From an uncultured Chthonomonadales bacterium (GTDB lineage Bacteria > Armatimonadota > Chthonomonadetes > Chthonomonadales > CAJBBX01): 64,000 nt of DNA. The notes under the pieces are model-generated. The model searched no databases, was not told the DNA's origin, and saw only the letters and a program-made list of their open reading frames with translations. The position numbers and the translations under genes were made by a program. Positions within the stretch are counted from its first letter, which is position 1. Each line of letters starts with the position of its first letter. Where the stretch lies: positions 1 to 64,000 of the forward strand of contig CALLMM010000010.1 of the NCBI GenBank assembly GCA_938005745.1, written 5' to 3'. Of the stretch, positions 1 through 8,781 are shown one piece after another.

Positions 1-1
1 T

Positions 2-1426
2 ATCGGCGTGCAGGGCGGATGGCGGCTCTCCCCCGCGCACGCGAAGGAGCCGAATATCGCGGTCTGGTTCCCGGCGGCTCCTCTGCGGCTGCAGCCGGGC
101 GAGACGCTGACGGTGAAGCTGCCCGCGCTGCGCGCCGGCTGCGTGCGGCTCTCCGTCTCGCCGTTTCTCCTCGATCATCCGGCTTTTCCGATGCGTGTGG
201 AGGCGCTTGCCGGCGCGCTAAAAACGCCGGATGCGCTGACCCTGCAAGCCTACCTGCTGGGAACCGCCTGGAATGCGGACGCCTTCGCGCAGGCTCGCGA
301 ACGGGAGAGCGACATCTTGGAGTGCCGGAAGGGGATCTCACCGGTGATGGTGGCGGTCTCCACCACGCCGCTGACGACCCGCGTGCTCCCGCGCGGCAAC
401 TGGCAGGACGAGAGCGGTCCGGTCGTGCAGCCCGCGACGCCCGGCTTCCTGCCCGGAATCCGACCGGCGGACGGCAGGCGGCTGACCCGTCTCGATCTGG
501 CGGACTGGCTGGTCTCGCCGCAGAACCCGCTGACAGCGCGCGTCTTCATGAACCGTCTCTGGAGGCAGTTTTTCGGCGTCGGATTGAGCGCGCAGGTGGA
601 GGATCTGGGGGCGCAGGGCGAAGTGCCCTCTCACCCGGAACTGCTCGACTGGCTGGCGGTGGAGTTTCGCGAAAGCGGCTGGAATGTCAAGCGCATGGTG
701 CGGATGATCGTTCTGTCGCACACCTACCGGCAGTCCTCCCGTCTCAACCCGAAGCTGCGCGACCTGGACCCCAGTAACCGGCTGCTCTCCAGCCAGAACC
801 CGCGCCGGCTGGAGGCGGAGTTTGTGCGCGATAACGCGCTCGCGATCGCCGGACTGCTCAACCGCGATCTCGGCGGACCGCCCTGCAAGCCCTACCAGCC
901 GCCCGGATACTACGCCAATCTGCAGTTTCCGGATCGCGACTACATCGCCAGCCGGGACGATCGGCAGTGGCGGCGCGGGGTCTACATGCACTGGCAACGC
1001 ACCTTCCTGCATCCGATGCTGGCGAACTTCGACGCCCCCTCCCGTGAGGACTGCATCGCGATCCGCACCGCCGCCAATACGCCGCAGCAGGCGCTGACCC
1101 TCCTGAACGATCCCACCTTCGTGGAGGCGGCGCGGGTCTTCGCCGCCCGTCTGCTGGCGGAGCCGGGACTCGACGACGCCCGGCGGCTGGAGCGCGCCTT
1201 TCAGCTTGCTCTTGGACGCTCCGTGAAGCCGAAAGAGCGGCAGTCGCTGCTCGCCTTCCTGGAGAAGATCCGACCGGTCTACCGGGAGAGACCGGAGGAT
1301 GTGAAGCGGCTGCTGACGGTGGGATACGCCCCCCCGCCGGAGGGACACGATCCGGTCGAACTGGCGGCATGGACGAACGTCTGCCGTGTCGTCCTGAACC
1401 TGCACGAGACCATCACGCGCTACTGA
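2..1426 (+). CDS. DUF1553-containing secreted protein, 3' part (gene enters from upstream)
   Basis: The frame is open to the window edge, so this is the C-terminal ~474 residues of a longer protein. The first ~150 residues look like the beta-rich linker seen between DUF1549 and DUF1553. From about residue 160 the DUF1553 core is clear: LADWLVSPQNPLTARVFMNR, then RQFFGVGL, PSHPELLDWLA and the later NTPQQALTLLNDPTFVEAA. These families occur as large exported proteins in Planctomycetes, Verrucomicrobia and Armatimonadota, paired with DUF1501 proteins; no biochemical function is established. The stop lies 12 bases before the DUF1501 gene, so the two form an operon. The missing 5' part should encode DUF1549 and a signal peptide (inference). 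Confidence 0.85.
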   Translation: MGVQGGWRLSPAHAKEPNIAVWFPAAPLRLQPGETLTVKLPALRAGCVRLSVSPFLLDHPAFPMRVEALAGALKTPDALTLQAYLLGTAWNADAFAQARERESDILECRKGISPVMVAVSTTPLTTRVLPRGNWQDESGPVVQPATPGFLPGIRPADGRRLTRLDLADWLVSPQNPLTARVFMNRLWRQFFGVGLSAQVEDLGAQGEVPSHPELLDWLAVEFRESGWNVKRMVRMIVLSHTYRQSSRLNPKLRDLDPSNRLLSSQNPRRLEAEFVRDNALAIAGLLNRDLGGPPCKPYQPPGYYANLQFPDRDYIASRDDRQWRRGVYMHWQRTFLHPMLANFDAPSREDCIAIRTAANTPQQALTLLNDPTFVEAARVFAARLLAEPGLDDARRLERAFQLALGRSVKPKERQSLLAFLEKIRPVYRERPEDVKRLLTVGYAPPPEGHDPVELAAWTNVCRVVLNLHETITRY

Positions 1427-1438
1427 GGAGAACGGACA

Positions 1439-2881
1439 ATGAGCCACCCTTTTGACTCGAACGCCTTTGCGCAGCGCATCAGCCGGCGCGCCTTTCTGCA
1501 GCAGTCGGCTTACGGGCTGGGCGGTCTGGCGCTGGGCATGCTGATCGGCGACCCGGCGCAGTCGCAGAGCCGCACCGCCGGAGGGATGCGGGGCGTGATT
1601 CGCACGCCGCACTTCCCGGTGAAAGCACGGCGCGTGATCCATCTGTGCATGGCGGGTGGTCCGTCGCAGTTTGAGTGCCTGGATAACAAGCCAAAACTGC
1701 GCGAAATCCACGGCAAGCCGTTCCCCGAGTCGCTGACGAAGGGGCAGCAGCTGGCGCAGCTTCAGAATTCGCAGCTGATCGCGCGCGGCTCCGCCATTCC
1801 GTTCAAACGGTGGGGCAGGTCCGGGCAGGAGATCGCGGAGATCTTTCCGGAGATCGGCGGCATCGCCGACGAGGTCTGTATCATCCGCTCGATGGTGACT
1901 GAGCAGATCAACCACGATCCGGCGCAGGCGTTTATGAACTCCGGCTCTATCCTCAAGGGGCGTCCCAGCATGGGATCGTGGCTGCTGTACGGGCTAGGCG
2001 CGGAGACGCAGGACCTGCCCGGCTTTGTGGTGATGGTCTCGCAGGGACGGGGAGGCGCGCAGCCGGTCTCGGCGCGGCAGTGGTCGAGCGGCTTTCTGCC
2101 GGGACGGTATCAGGGCGTGCAGTTTCAGACCCGCGGGGATGCCGTGCACTACGTGGGAAACCCGGAAGGGGTCTGCCAGAGCGCGCAGCGGCTGGTCGTG
2201 GAGGAGATCAAACGGCTCAACGGCGCGCTGGCAGAGGAGCGTTTCGATCCGGAGGTCCAGACGCGCATCGCGCAGTACGAGCTGGCGTTTCGCATGCAGA
2301 CCAGCATCCCCGAACTGACCGACCTCTCCCGCGAGCCGAAGCATATCCTGGAGATGTACGGCGTCAAACAGCCCGGCGACGGCAGCTTCGCCTCCAACTG
2401 CCTGCTGGCGCGCCGGCTGGCGGAGCGGGGCGTCCGCTTCATTCAGCTCTACCATCGCGGCTGGGACCATCACGACAACGTTGACCACTATATGCCGATC
2501 GCCGCGCAGGAGACCGACCGCGCCTGCGCCGCGCTCGTCAAAGACCTGAAGCAGCGGGGGATGCTCGACGACACGCTGATCATCTGGGGCGGAGAGTTCG
2601 GGCGCACGCCGATGGGACAGGGCAGCGGGCGCGACCATCATATCCTGTCGTTCTCAATCTGGCTGGCGGGAGGCGGCATCAAGGGCGGCATTACCTACGG
2701 AGCCACCGACGAGTTCGGCTACCGGTCGGTCGAGAACGTGGTGACCATGCACAACCTGCACGCCACCATGCTCTACCTGTGCGGCATTGACCATGAGCGG
2801 TTCAGCGTGAAGTTTCAGGGGCTGGATGCGCGCCTGACCGGCGTGGAGCCGACCCGCGTGATCCGGGAGATTCTGGCATAG
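1439..2881 (+). CDS. DUF1501 family protein (Tat-exported)
   Basis: A 480-residue protein. Residues ~13-35 read SRRAFLQQSAYGLGGLALG, a twin-arginine signal, so export in folded form is likely. The body has DUF1501 hallmarks: HLCMAGGPSQFECLDNKPKL near residue 65, FAPSCLLARRL-like text here as FASNCLLARRLAERGVRF, WDHHDN, and the C-terminal WGGEFGRTP motif followed by DHH. DUF1501 is distantly related to the alkaline phosphatase/sulfatase fold, but its activity is not known. A GAGGAGA ribosome-binding sequence precedes the ATG. It follows the DUF1553 gene by 12 bases and precedes the broken UroD-like gene by 13, so one transcript is probable. Confidence 0.9.
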   Translation: MSHPFDSNAFAQRISRRAFLQQSAYGLGGLALGMLIGDPAQSQSRTAGGMRGVIRTPHFPVKARRVIHLCMAGGPSQFECLDNKPKLREIHGKPFPESLTKGQQLAQLQNSQLIARGSAIPFKRWGRSGQEIAEIFPEIGGIADEVCIIRSMVTEQINHDPAQAFMNSGSILKGRPSMGSWLLYGLGAETQDLPGFVVMVSQGRGGAQPVSARQWSSGFLPGRYQGVQFQTRGDAVHYVGNPEGVCQSAQRLVVEEIKRLNGALAEERFDPEVQTRIAQYELAFRMQTSIPELTDLSREPKHILEMYGVKQPGDGSFASNCLLARRLAERGVRFIQLYHRGWDHHDNVDHYMPIAAQETDRACAALVKDLKQRGMLDDTLIIWGGEFGRTPMGQGSGRDHHILSFSIWLAGGGIKGGITYGATDEFGYRSVENVVTMHNLHATMLYLCGIDHERFSVKFQGLDARLTGVEPTRVIREILA

Positions 2882-2894
2882 AGGAGATACCGCG

Positions 2895-3590
2895 ATGACA
2901 TCGCGCGAGCGCGTTCTCCGCGCGTTGCATTTTGAGGAGACCGACCGCGTGCCGCGCAATCTGGGAGCCATGCGCTCAACCGGGATCAGCGCGTTTGCCT
3001 ATCCGAAACTGGTGGAGGCGCTGGGGCTTCCGCCGCGCAGACCCCGCGTGCATGACACCGTACAGATGCTGGCGCTGCCGGATCGGGATGTGCTGGACGC
3101 GCTCGGCTGCGATGTGGTAACGATAGACGGGGGCGTGACCAACGCCTTCGACGAATCGGAGAAGTGGCATGACTACGACTTTGGCGGGCGGCTTCCGGCG
3201 CGGGTGCTGAACCCGGAGGCGTTCGAGGCGCAGCCGGACGGGAGCGTGCTTCAGGGGAAGAGCCTGCGGATGCCCCCGACCTCCTATGTCTTCAACGCCG
3301 ACCACAGCGGACAGCCCCTTCTCGACCTCGACCAGCCGCTCCCCCTCCTCGACCTCAAGCAGTACGCCCGCGACCTGCAGGCGCAGCGCATCACCGATGA
3401 GCAGATCCGCCAGACGGCGCAGCTTGCCCGCCGGGTGCGAGAATCCACCGACCGCGCCGTCTTCTTCACCGACTTCTGCGGCTCCGGGCTGGGCATCGGC
3501 GGGTACGTTTTCAACAACATCCATAATCTGCTGGCGGAGGTTCCCCCGGAGAAGGTGATCGCCATGTATCGGGCGGTGGGATGTGTCTGA
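2895..3590 (+). pseudogene. Uroporphyrinogen decarboxylase-like protein, internally deleted
   Basis: The 231-codon frame begins like a normal UroD/methyltransferase-family protein (MTSRERVLRALHFEETDRVP) and ends like one (VFNNIHNLLAEVPPEKVIAMY). Family members are 350-420 residues. The whole central barrel that normally lies between FFTDFCGSGLGIGG (about residue 195) and the final GGGY(I/V)xxxHN strand is missing, including the segment containing the FHSDGA-like and DVLNPxQ motifs visible in the next gene. The join falls at GIGGYVFNN, where an upstream GIGGY and a downstream GGGYVFN could share the same GGCGGGTAC bases. The reading frame is preserved, so a short protein could still be made, but a folded barrel is unlikely. 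Whether this is natural decay or an assembly artefact cannot be told here. Confidence 0.75.
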
Positions 3591-3608
3591 AGAGAGTGAG
3601 GAGGAGCG

Positions 3609-4667
3609 ATGCCGAAAGAGACGATGACGCCGCGCGAACGATGGCTGGCGGTGCTGCGGCGCGAAAAGCCGGACCGGGTGCCGATGGACTACTGGGCGAC
3701 TGGCGAGGCGAACGAGAAGCTGATGAAGTATCTGGGCTGCGCGGATCAGCGGGAGCTGTATCAGCGGCTGCATATAGATCGTCCGGTGGGGGTGGGACCG
3801 CGCTACGTGGGACCGCCCCCACCGCCGGGGGAGGACATCTGGGGGATGCGCCACCGCCAGATACAGTACGAAACCGGCGTCTATACCGAGTGCGTTCACC
3901 ATCCGCTGGCGCGCTTTCAGTCGGTGGAGGAGATCGAGGCGAACTATCGCTGGCCCCAGCCGGACTGGTGGGACTACTCGCAGATCCCGGAGCAGATCAG
4001 GGGATGGGAGGAGTATCCGATCCAGGGCGGCGGATCGGAGCCGTTTCTGCACTACTGTCAGCTTCGCGGGCTGGAGCAGGGGATGATGGACCTGGCGTTG
4101 AACCCGGAGATGGTTCACTACGCGCTGGGGAAGCTGTTCGACCTCGCCTATGAGAACACGCGCCGCATCTACGAGCAGATTCCGGGAAAGGTGCTCTTCT
4201 CCTATGTGGCGGAGGATATGGGTTCGCAGGAGAGCCTGCTCTTTTCCGTCAAACAGATCCGGGAGTTCCTGCTGCCCGGCATGAAGCGGATGATAGATCT
4301 GGCGCATGAGGCGGGCGTCTATGTCTTTCATCACAGCGACGGCGCGATCCGCCCGATCCTGCCGACGATGATCGAAGCCGGGATTGATGTGCTGAACCCG
4401 ATCCAGTGGCGGTGTAAGGGGATGGAGCGCGAGGGACTCAAGCGCGACTTTGGCGATCAGGTGATCTTTCACGGCGGCATGGACAACCAGTACACGCTGG
4501 CGCGGGGAACGGTCGAAGAGGTGCGGCAGGAGGTCGAGGACAACCTGCGGATACTGGGCGCGGGCGGCGGCTACATCCTGGCGCCCTGCCACAACATTCA
4601 GGCGGTCAGCCCGCCGGAGAACATCGTGGCGATGTACGAAACCGGATACGAACTCGGCTGGCAGTGA
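3609..4667 (+). CDS. Uroporphyrinogen decarboxylase-family protein (UroD/MtaA-like)
   Basis: A complete 352-residue protein. It opens with MTPRERWLAVLRREKPDRVP and ends with the family signature GGGYILAPCHNIQAVSPPEN near residue 320. Mid-protein features include YVAEDMGSQESLLFS, VFHHSDGAIRPILP and DVLNPIQWRCKGMER, and GGMDNQYTLARGTVEEVRQE. Armatimonadota carry many such paralogues in sugar-degradation neighbourhoods; they are thought to act on corrinoid- or methyl-transfer-type substrates rather than in haem synthesis, but the substrate is not known. It lies 18 bases after the deleted paralogue and makes a good guide to what that gene lost. Confidence 0.85.
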   Translation: MPKETMTPRERWLAVLRREKPDRVPMDYWATGEANEKLMKYLGCADQRELYQRLHIDRPVGVGPRYVGPPPPPGEDIWGMRHRQIQYETGVYTECVHHPLARFQSVEEIEANYRWPQPDWWDYSQIPEQIRGWEEYPIQGGGSEPFLHYCQLRGLEQGMMDLALNPEMVHYALGKLFDLAYENTRRIYEQIPGKVLFSYVAEDMGSQESLLFSVKQIREFLLPGMKRMIDLAHEAGVYVFHHSDGAIRPILPTMIEAGIDVLNPIQWRCKGMEREGLKRDFGDQVIFHGGMDNQYTLARGTVEEVRQEVEDNLRILGAGGGYILAPCHNIQAVSPPENIVAMYETGYELGWQ

Positions 4668-4685
4668 TCGGAGAGGGAGCGGAGA

Positions 4686-4888
4686 ATGGGAAGAGGTTTG
4701 CGCGCAGGCGGCAGGGTTCTGCTCTGGGCGCTTGTGGTGCGCGCTGAGCACACGCGCCCCGCCCTCCGACCCCGCGCCTGACCTTCACAACCTGGCGTTT
4801 CTATCGCAAAGATTCGCCGCTGCTGGAATCGGGGCTGCTCGGACCGGTAACGCTGCGCTCCGCACCGAAGATCGTGCTGAAGAAGTGA
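4686..4888 (+). pseudogene. Remnant of a secreted protein gene: signal peptide and C-terminal tail only
   Basis: An ATG at 4686, preceded by GGAG, opens a frame beginning MGRGLRAGGRVLLWALVV, which resembles a signal peptide, but it stops after 31 codons. In another frame the same stretch continues to 4888 as RLTFTTWRFYRKDSPLLESG followed by LLGPVTLRSAPKIVLKK and a stop. The SGLLGPVTL ending is typical of the C-terminal beta domain of secreted glycoside hydrolases and related carbohydrate proteins. The two pieces look like the ends of one gene whose middle was lost with a frame change. The assignment to a carbohydrate-active family is weak; the observation that coding-like sequence persists without an intact gene is stronger. 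Confidence 0.45.
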
Positions 4889-4895
4889 GGCTCTC

Positions 4896-7379
4896 ATGCG
4901 TCGCATACGGTGGATGTTATTCTGGACTGCCTTTGCGTTGAGCGCACAGATCGTCGCTCTGCCCGCCGCCATCCGGGCGCAGGGCGTCTCTCTCACGCTG
5001 CGCGCCGAAAACCGGATGGCGAAGGGGTGGGGGGCGGGCGGCTGGGGCAGCTATCGTTTCACGCTGACGAACCCGACCGACCGGGAGGCGGTCATCGTGC
5101 GGTGGACCGCCCGCTGGGAGGCGAAGGGCAAGCCGTTCGGGGATGCGTGGGGCGGCGAGGTGAACGAGACGCTGCTCCCCGGCAGAGAGTGGGTGCGCGA
5201 GGAGGTGGGATTTCTGCCGGAGGAGGCGGCGCGGGCGGCGAAGCCCGAACATCCGGTGATCGCAGGGATCTTCACGGTGCGGCAGGGGGAGCGCGATCTG
5301 GAACTGCCCTATCGTCTGGAGATTCCGGAGGCGGTTCTGCCGGAGCCGCTGCGGCTGGTAAAGGGGAAGACGGTCGGTCTCAACCTGATGGAGTCGCGCT
5401 ACCGCTCCTTCAAACATCTGGATCGCACGCTGCGCTGGATGGATCAGGCGTATGCCGCCATGATCGAACTGACCGGAGAGAAGCCGTTCAACGGCAGGCT
5501 GATGGTCTTTCGCGAAGCCCCCGCGCATCCCTGGTGGGCGTATGCCGGGCAGGAGATGATACTCAATACCGACTACGTCGGCTCCACGCTCAAAGAGTTC
5601 GACGAGGGGCTGATCTCCTTCGGCTGGGTGCATGAGGTCGGACACAACTTCGACGAGAAGCTGGGGAAGTGGTATATCTGGGATGCGGCTTCGGGAGAGT
5701 GGCAGGCGAACTTCAAGCTGGCTTACGCCTTCGAGACGATCCCCGATCAGTCTTTCCGCATCCGCTGGACGTTTGAGGCTCCCGGCTTTCCGGCTCCGGA
5801 TCGCAATATGCGTCTGCGGGGCGCGGAACTGGTGGAGCGGTTCTTCCTGATGTTCGGCGACGCCTACCTCGCCGATCCGTCGCGCAGATGGGAGACCCTC
5901 TCCTCCGACGAGATACACAGCCTCTTTCAGCGGATTCAGCGCGTCTACGGCTGGACGATATTCAAAAACTGGTATCGCGCCTACCGCCGGCTGGAAGACG
6001 CCGGCAGGAAGCCGCCGGAGCAGGCGGAAGAGAAGGTCAGCCTGATTGTCGCGATCCTGAGCGCGGAGGCGAAGACCGATCTGATCCCGCTGTTTCAGCG
6101 GTGGCGCTTCCCGGTGACCCCGGAGAGCGTTCAGGCGATGCGAGACCGCTATCGGATCGGGGAGCGAACCGCCTCCGGGACGGAGATCGCGGTCGAGGAC
6201 GCCGACGGACTCTACGGGCGTACCGGCGCGCCGATGGAATGCGCGATCCATCTGCCGGAAAGACTGCTCCGCGCAGCGGAGGAGGGACGCCTTCTTCTGC
6301 GGGAGGAGGGCGGCGAGGCGCGGATCCCCGCGCAGTTGGATCCATCGCCCGCCGGCGCAGGCAGGCTCTACTGGATGATGCCTGTCGGAAAGGCGGGACG
6401 CCGCACGCTGCGGCTGGCGGAGTCGCCGCCGGCGGAGCCGCTGATGCGCGCCGCGATAGACGCCTCCAGCGGACAGCCGATGGTGACGGAGGGAGGACGA
6501 CCGGTTCTCCGCTATAACTTCCAGACCCTCTCTCCCGGCGACATCCTCTCCTCCATCTCCGAAGCGAACCGTATCTACGCCCGCCCGCGCAGCGACTACA
6601 TTCACCCGCTCTACGGTCCGGACGGGGAGGAGTTGACGAAGGACTGGTCTCTCGATCATCCGCACCATCGCGGAATCTACTGGGCATGGCCCGAGGTGGA
6701 CTTTCGCGGAGAGCGCGGCGACCTGCATGCGCTTCAGCGAGTCTTCGCCCGTCCGGACGGCGAATGCAGACTGCAGAGCGGTTCGGTCTACGCGCAGGTC
6801 GAGGCGCAGAGCCGCTGGATGTGGGAAGACCGCATCCCGATTGTCCGTGAGCGGGCGGTCATTCGAGTCTACCGCGCCACGCCGCAGGGACGCTGTATAG
6901 ACCTGACGCTGCAATTTACCGCGCTGGAGGAGGTCGCCCTCGCCCGGCGCGGAACCGACAGCTACGGCGGCTTGAACATCCGGCTGTCCGCCGCGCAGGA
7001 ACAGCAGATTCAGTTTCACACCGATCCGCCCGGCGTCCATCCCCGCAAAGCCTTTGCGACGCTGCGGGGGCGGTTTCCGGGCGGAGGGCAGATCACCGCG
7101 CTGACCATTCTGCAGCATCGCGCCAATCCGGACTACCCCGGCGAGTGGGTTCAGTACCCTAAACTGAACTGGTTTCAGCCGACCTTTCCGGCGTCCGGCA
7201 CCCGCTGGACGCTGAAGAAGGGGCAGACCCTCACGCTGCGCTACCGGCTCTGGATCGCGCGCGGAAGTCAGGCGGACGCCGCGCTCTGCGCCGACCAGTG
7301 GCGCGTCTACAACGATCTCGCCGTCTCATCTGAGGCGGATGCAAGCCGTATGCAGACCACGCAAAGAGGAAAGCGATGA
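4896..7379 (+). CDS. Secreted M60-type metallopeptidase fused to a DUF6807 (PmoA-like) domain
   Basis: 827 residues. The N-terminus (RRIRWMLFWTAFALSAQIVA, cut near IRAQG) is a signal peptide. Residues ~150-420 resemble M60/enhancin-like peptidases: a zinc motif HEVGH at about 246-250, preceded by LISFGWV, with a helical region SLFQRIQRVYGWTIFKNWY later. From about residue 440 a beta-rich linker leads into a DUF6807 domain (about 520-815) containing YIHPLYGPDGEELTKDWSLD and HPHHRGIYWAWPEV. M60 enzymes act on glycoproteins; DUF6807 proteins are common beside sugar oxidoreductases. The gene overlaps the next by four bases (ATGA), so the two are translationally coupled. The fusion may process a glycosylated polymer outside the cytoplasm (inference). 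Confidence 0.8.
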   Translation: MRRIRWMLFWTAFALSAQIVALPAAIRAQGVSLTLRAENRMAKGWGAGGWGSYRFTLTNPTDREAVIVRWTARWEAKGKPFGDAWGGEVNETLLPGREWVREEVGFLPEEAARAAKPEHPVIAGIFTVRQGERDLELPYRLEIPEAVLPEPLRLVKGKTVGLNLMESRYRSFKHLDRTLRWMDQAYAAMIELTGEKPFNGRLMVFREAPAHPWWAYAGQEMILNTDYVGSTLKEFDEGLISFGWVHEVGHNFDEKLGKWYIWDAASGEWQANFKLAYAFETIPDQSFRIRWTFEAPGFPAPDRNMRLRGAELVERFFLMFGDAYLADPSRRWETLSSDEIHSLFQRIQRVYGWTIFKNWYRAYRRLEDAGRKPPEQAEEKVSLIVAILSAEAKTDLIPLFQRWRFPVTPESVQAMRDRYRIGERTASGTEIAVEDADGLYGRTGAPMECAIHLPERLLRAAEEGRLLLREEGGEARIPAQLDPSPAGAGRLYWMMPVGKAGRRTLRLAESPPAEPLMRAAIDASSGQPMVTEGGRPVLRYNFQTLSPGDILSSISEANRIYARPRSDYIHPLYGPDGEELTKDWSLDHPHHRGIYWAWPEVDFRGERGDLHALQRVFARPDGECRLQSGSVYAQVEAQSRWMWEDRIPIVRERAVIRVYRATPQGRCIDLTLQFTALEEVALARRGTDSYGGLNIRLSAAQEQQIQFHTDPPGVHPRKAFATLRGRFPGGGQITALTILQHRANPDYPGEWVQYPKLNWFQPTFPASGTRWTLKKGQTLTLRYRLWIARGSQADAALCADQWRVYNDLAVSSEADASRMQTTQRGKR

Positions 7380-8734
7380 ACGTCAGAAACCGTACCGATC
7401 CGCCGTCACGTCGGCAGTTTCTTCAGTCTGCCGCCGCTGCCGTCGCCCTGCCGGAGATCATCCCCGCCAGCGCGCTGGGACGAGAAGGGGTTCCGCCGCC
7501 TTCGGAGCGCATCCAGCTGGGCGTTATCGGGGTCAACGGCATGGGGCGCGCCAACCTGCAAAACTGCGCGCAGTACCCGGATGTGGTGGTAACGGCGGTC
7601 TGCGATGTCTATCAGGCGCGGCTGAACGCCGCCCTGGAGCCGCATCGGTCCACCGCGAAGGGGCATCGCGACTATCGGGAGCTTCTTGCGCGCAGGGATG
7701 TGGATGCGGTGATTATCGCGACGCCTCCGCACTGGCACGCGCTGATGGCGATCCACGCGGCGGAGGCGAAAAAGGACATCTATCTGCAGAAGCCGATGAC
7801 GCTCTATCCCGAAGAGACGCTGGCGGTGCGCAACGCCGTGAACCGCCACGGAGTGATCAGCCAGATCGGCACACAGATACACGCCACCGCCAACTATCGG
7901 CGGGTGGTGGAGTGGGTTCGATCCGGCAGGCTGGGACCGATCAACACGGTTCGCACCTTTAACGTGATGAATCAGGGACCCGACGGGATTGGACACGCGC
8001 CCAAAGAGCCGCCGCCGGAGGGGCTGGACTGGGAGATGTGGCTGGGACCCGCGCCGAAACGCGCCTTCAACCGCCTGCTCTTCGCCGACGCCTACTATCA
8101 CGGCTCCTTCTGGGACTACTCCGGCGGGTGGACGCCCGGCATGGCGCCGCATATCATTGACCTGCCGATCTGGGCGCTCGATCTGGGCGTCCCCACGCTG
8201 ACGAGCTGCTCGGGCGGGCGGCTAGTGATCCGGGACGACGGAGACGCCCCCGATACGCAGGAGGTTCTCTGGCAGTATCCGGGCGTAACGATGACCTGGA
8301 TGATGAGCCTGTGCAACAGCTTCGGGTTCGACTTCGGGCGCGGAACCCCCGCGCGACGCCTCGGCATCTACTTCCACGGCGTCAACGCCACCCTGATCGC
8401 CGACTACGGTCGCTGCGAGGTCGTGCCGGAGGGCGATATGCTCAAAGACGCCTCGCCGCCGCCGCCCTCGATCGCGCCGTCGCCCGGTCATGAGCGGGAG
8501 TGGCTGGACTGCATCAAGTCGCGGCAGCAGCCCTCCTGCAGCGTGAACTATCACTATCGGGTAGACCTGGCGATCACGCTGGCAAACCTCTCCTACAAAC
8601 TGGGACGCTCCCTGCGCTTCGATCCGAAGACGGAGCGAATTATCGGCGATGCGCAGGCGGCGCGCATGGCGCGTCCGGTCTATCGTTCGCCCTGGAAATT
8701 CCCGGAAGAGTACCTGAAGCCGCAGAAGACCTGA
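7376..8734 (+). CDS. Gfo/Idh/MocA family oxidoreductase with Tat signal
   Basis: 452 residues. PSRRQFLQSAAAAVALPEII near the N-terminus is a twin-arginine signal, so this NAD(P)-dependent sugar oxidoreductase relative is probably exported with its cofactor bound. The Rossmann part begins LGVIGVNGMGRANLQNC (about residue 45), followed by the family motif YLQKPMTLYPEETLAV (the EKP-type Lys) near residue 140. The C-terminal half contains GWTPGMAPHIIDLPIWALDL, in place of the usual G(G)xxxDxGxHxxD. It is coupled to the M60-DUF6807 gene, fitting a role in oxidising a sugar released outside the cytoplasm (inference). Confidence 0.88.
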   Translation: MNVRNRTDPPSRRQFLQSAAAAVALPEIIPASALGREGVPPPSERIQLGVIGVNGMGRANLQNCAQYPDVVVTAVCDVYQARLNAALEPHRSTAKGHRDYRELLARRDVDAVIIATPPHWHALMAIHAAEAKKDIYLQKPMTLYPEETLAVRNAVNRHGVISQIGTQIHATANYRRVVEWVRSGRLGPINTVRTFNVMNQGPDGIGHAPKEPPPEGLDWEMWLGPAPKRAFNRLLFADAYYHGSFWDYSGGWTPGMAPHIIDLPIWALDLGVPTLTSCSGGRLVIRDDGDAPDTQEVLWQYPGVTMTWMMSLCNSFGFDFGRGTPARRLGIYFHGVNATLIADYGRCEVVPEGDMLKDASPPPPSIAPSPGHEREWLDCIKSRQQPSCSVNYHYRVDLAITLANLSYKLGRSLRFDPKTERIIGDAQAARMARPVYRSPWKFPEEYLKPQKT

Positions 8735-8748
8735 TACCGACGGCAGCA

Positions 8749-8781
8749 ATGGCGGCGCGCTCAGAGAAGCTGCGCCGCCAT
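8749..8781. terminator. Hairpin between convergent genes
   Basis: ATGGCGGCGC at 8749-8758 pairs perfectly with GCGCCGCCAT at 8772-8781. It sits just after the oxidoreductase stop and overlaps the last codons of the opposite-strand creatininase remnant. There is no U-tract on either strand, so intrinsic termination is uncertain. Confidence 0.4.

Noticed and set aside
338..1915. A 525-codon open frame on the minus strand opposite the DUF1553/DUF1501 genes
   Set aside because: It mirrors the third-codon GC bias of the plus-strand genes, has no domain-like text, and spans the junction of two real genes.
2976..4751. A 591-codon minus-strand frame across both UroD-like genes
   Set aside because: A shadow of the plus-strand coding bias; Arg/His/Leu-rich without any recognisable motif, while the plus strand has clear family signatures.
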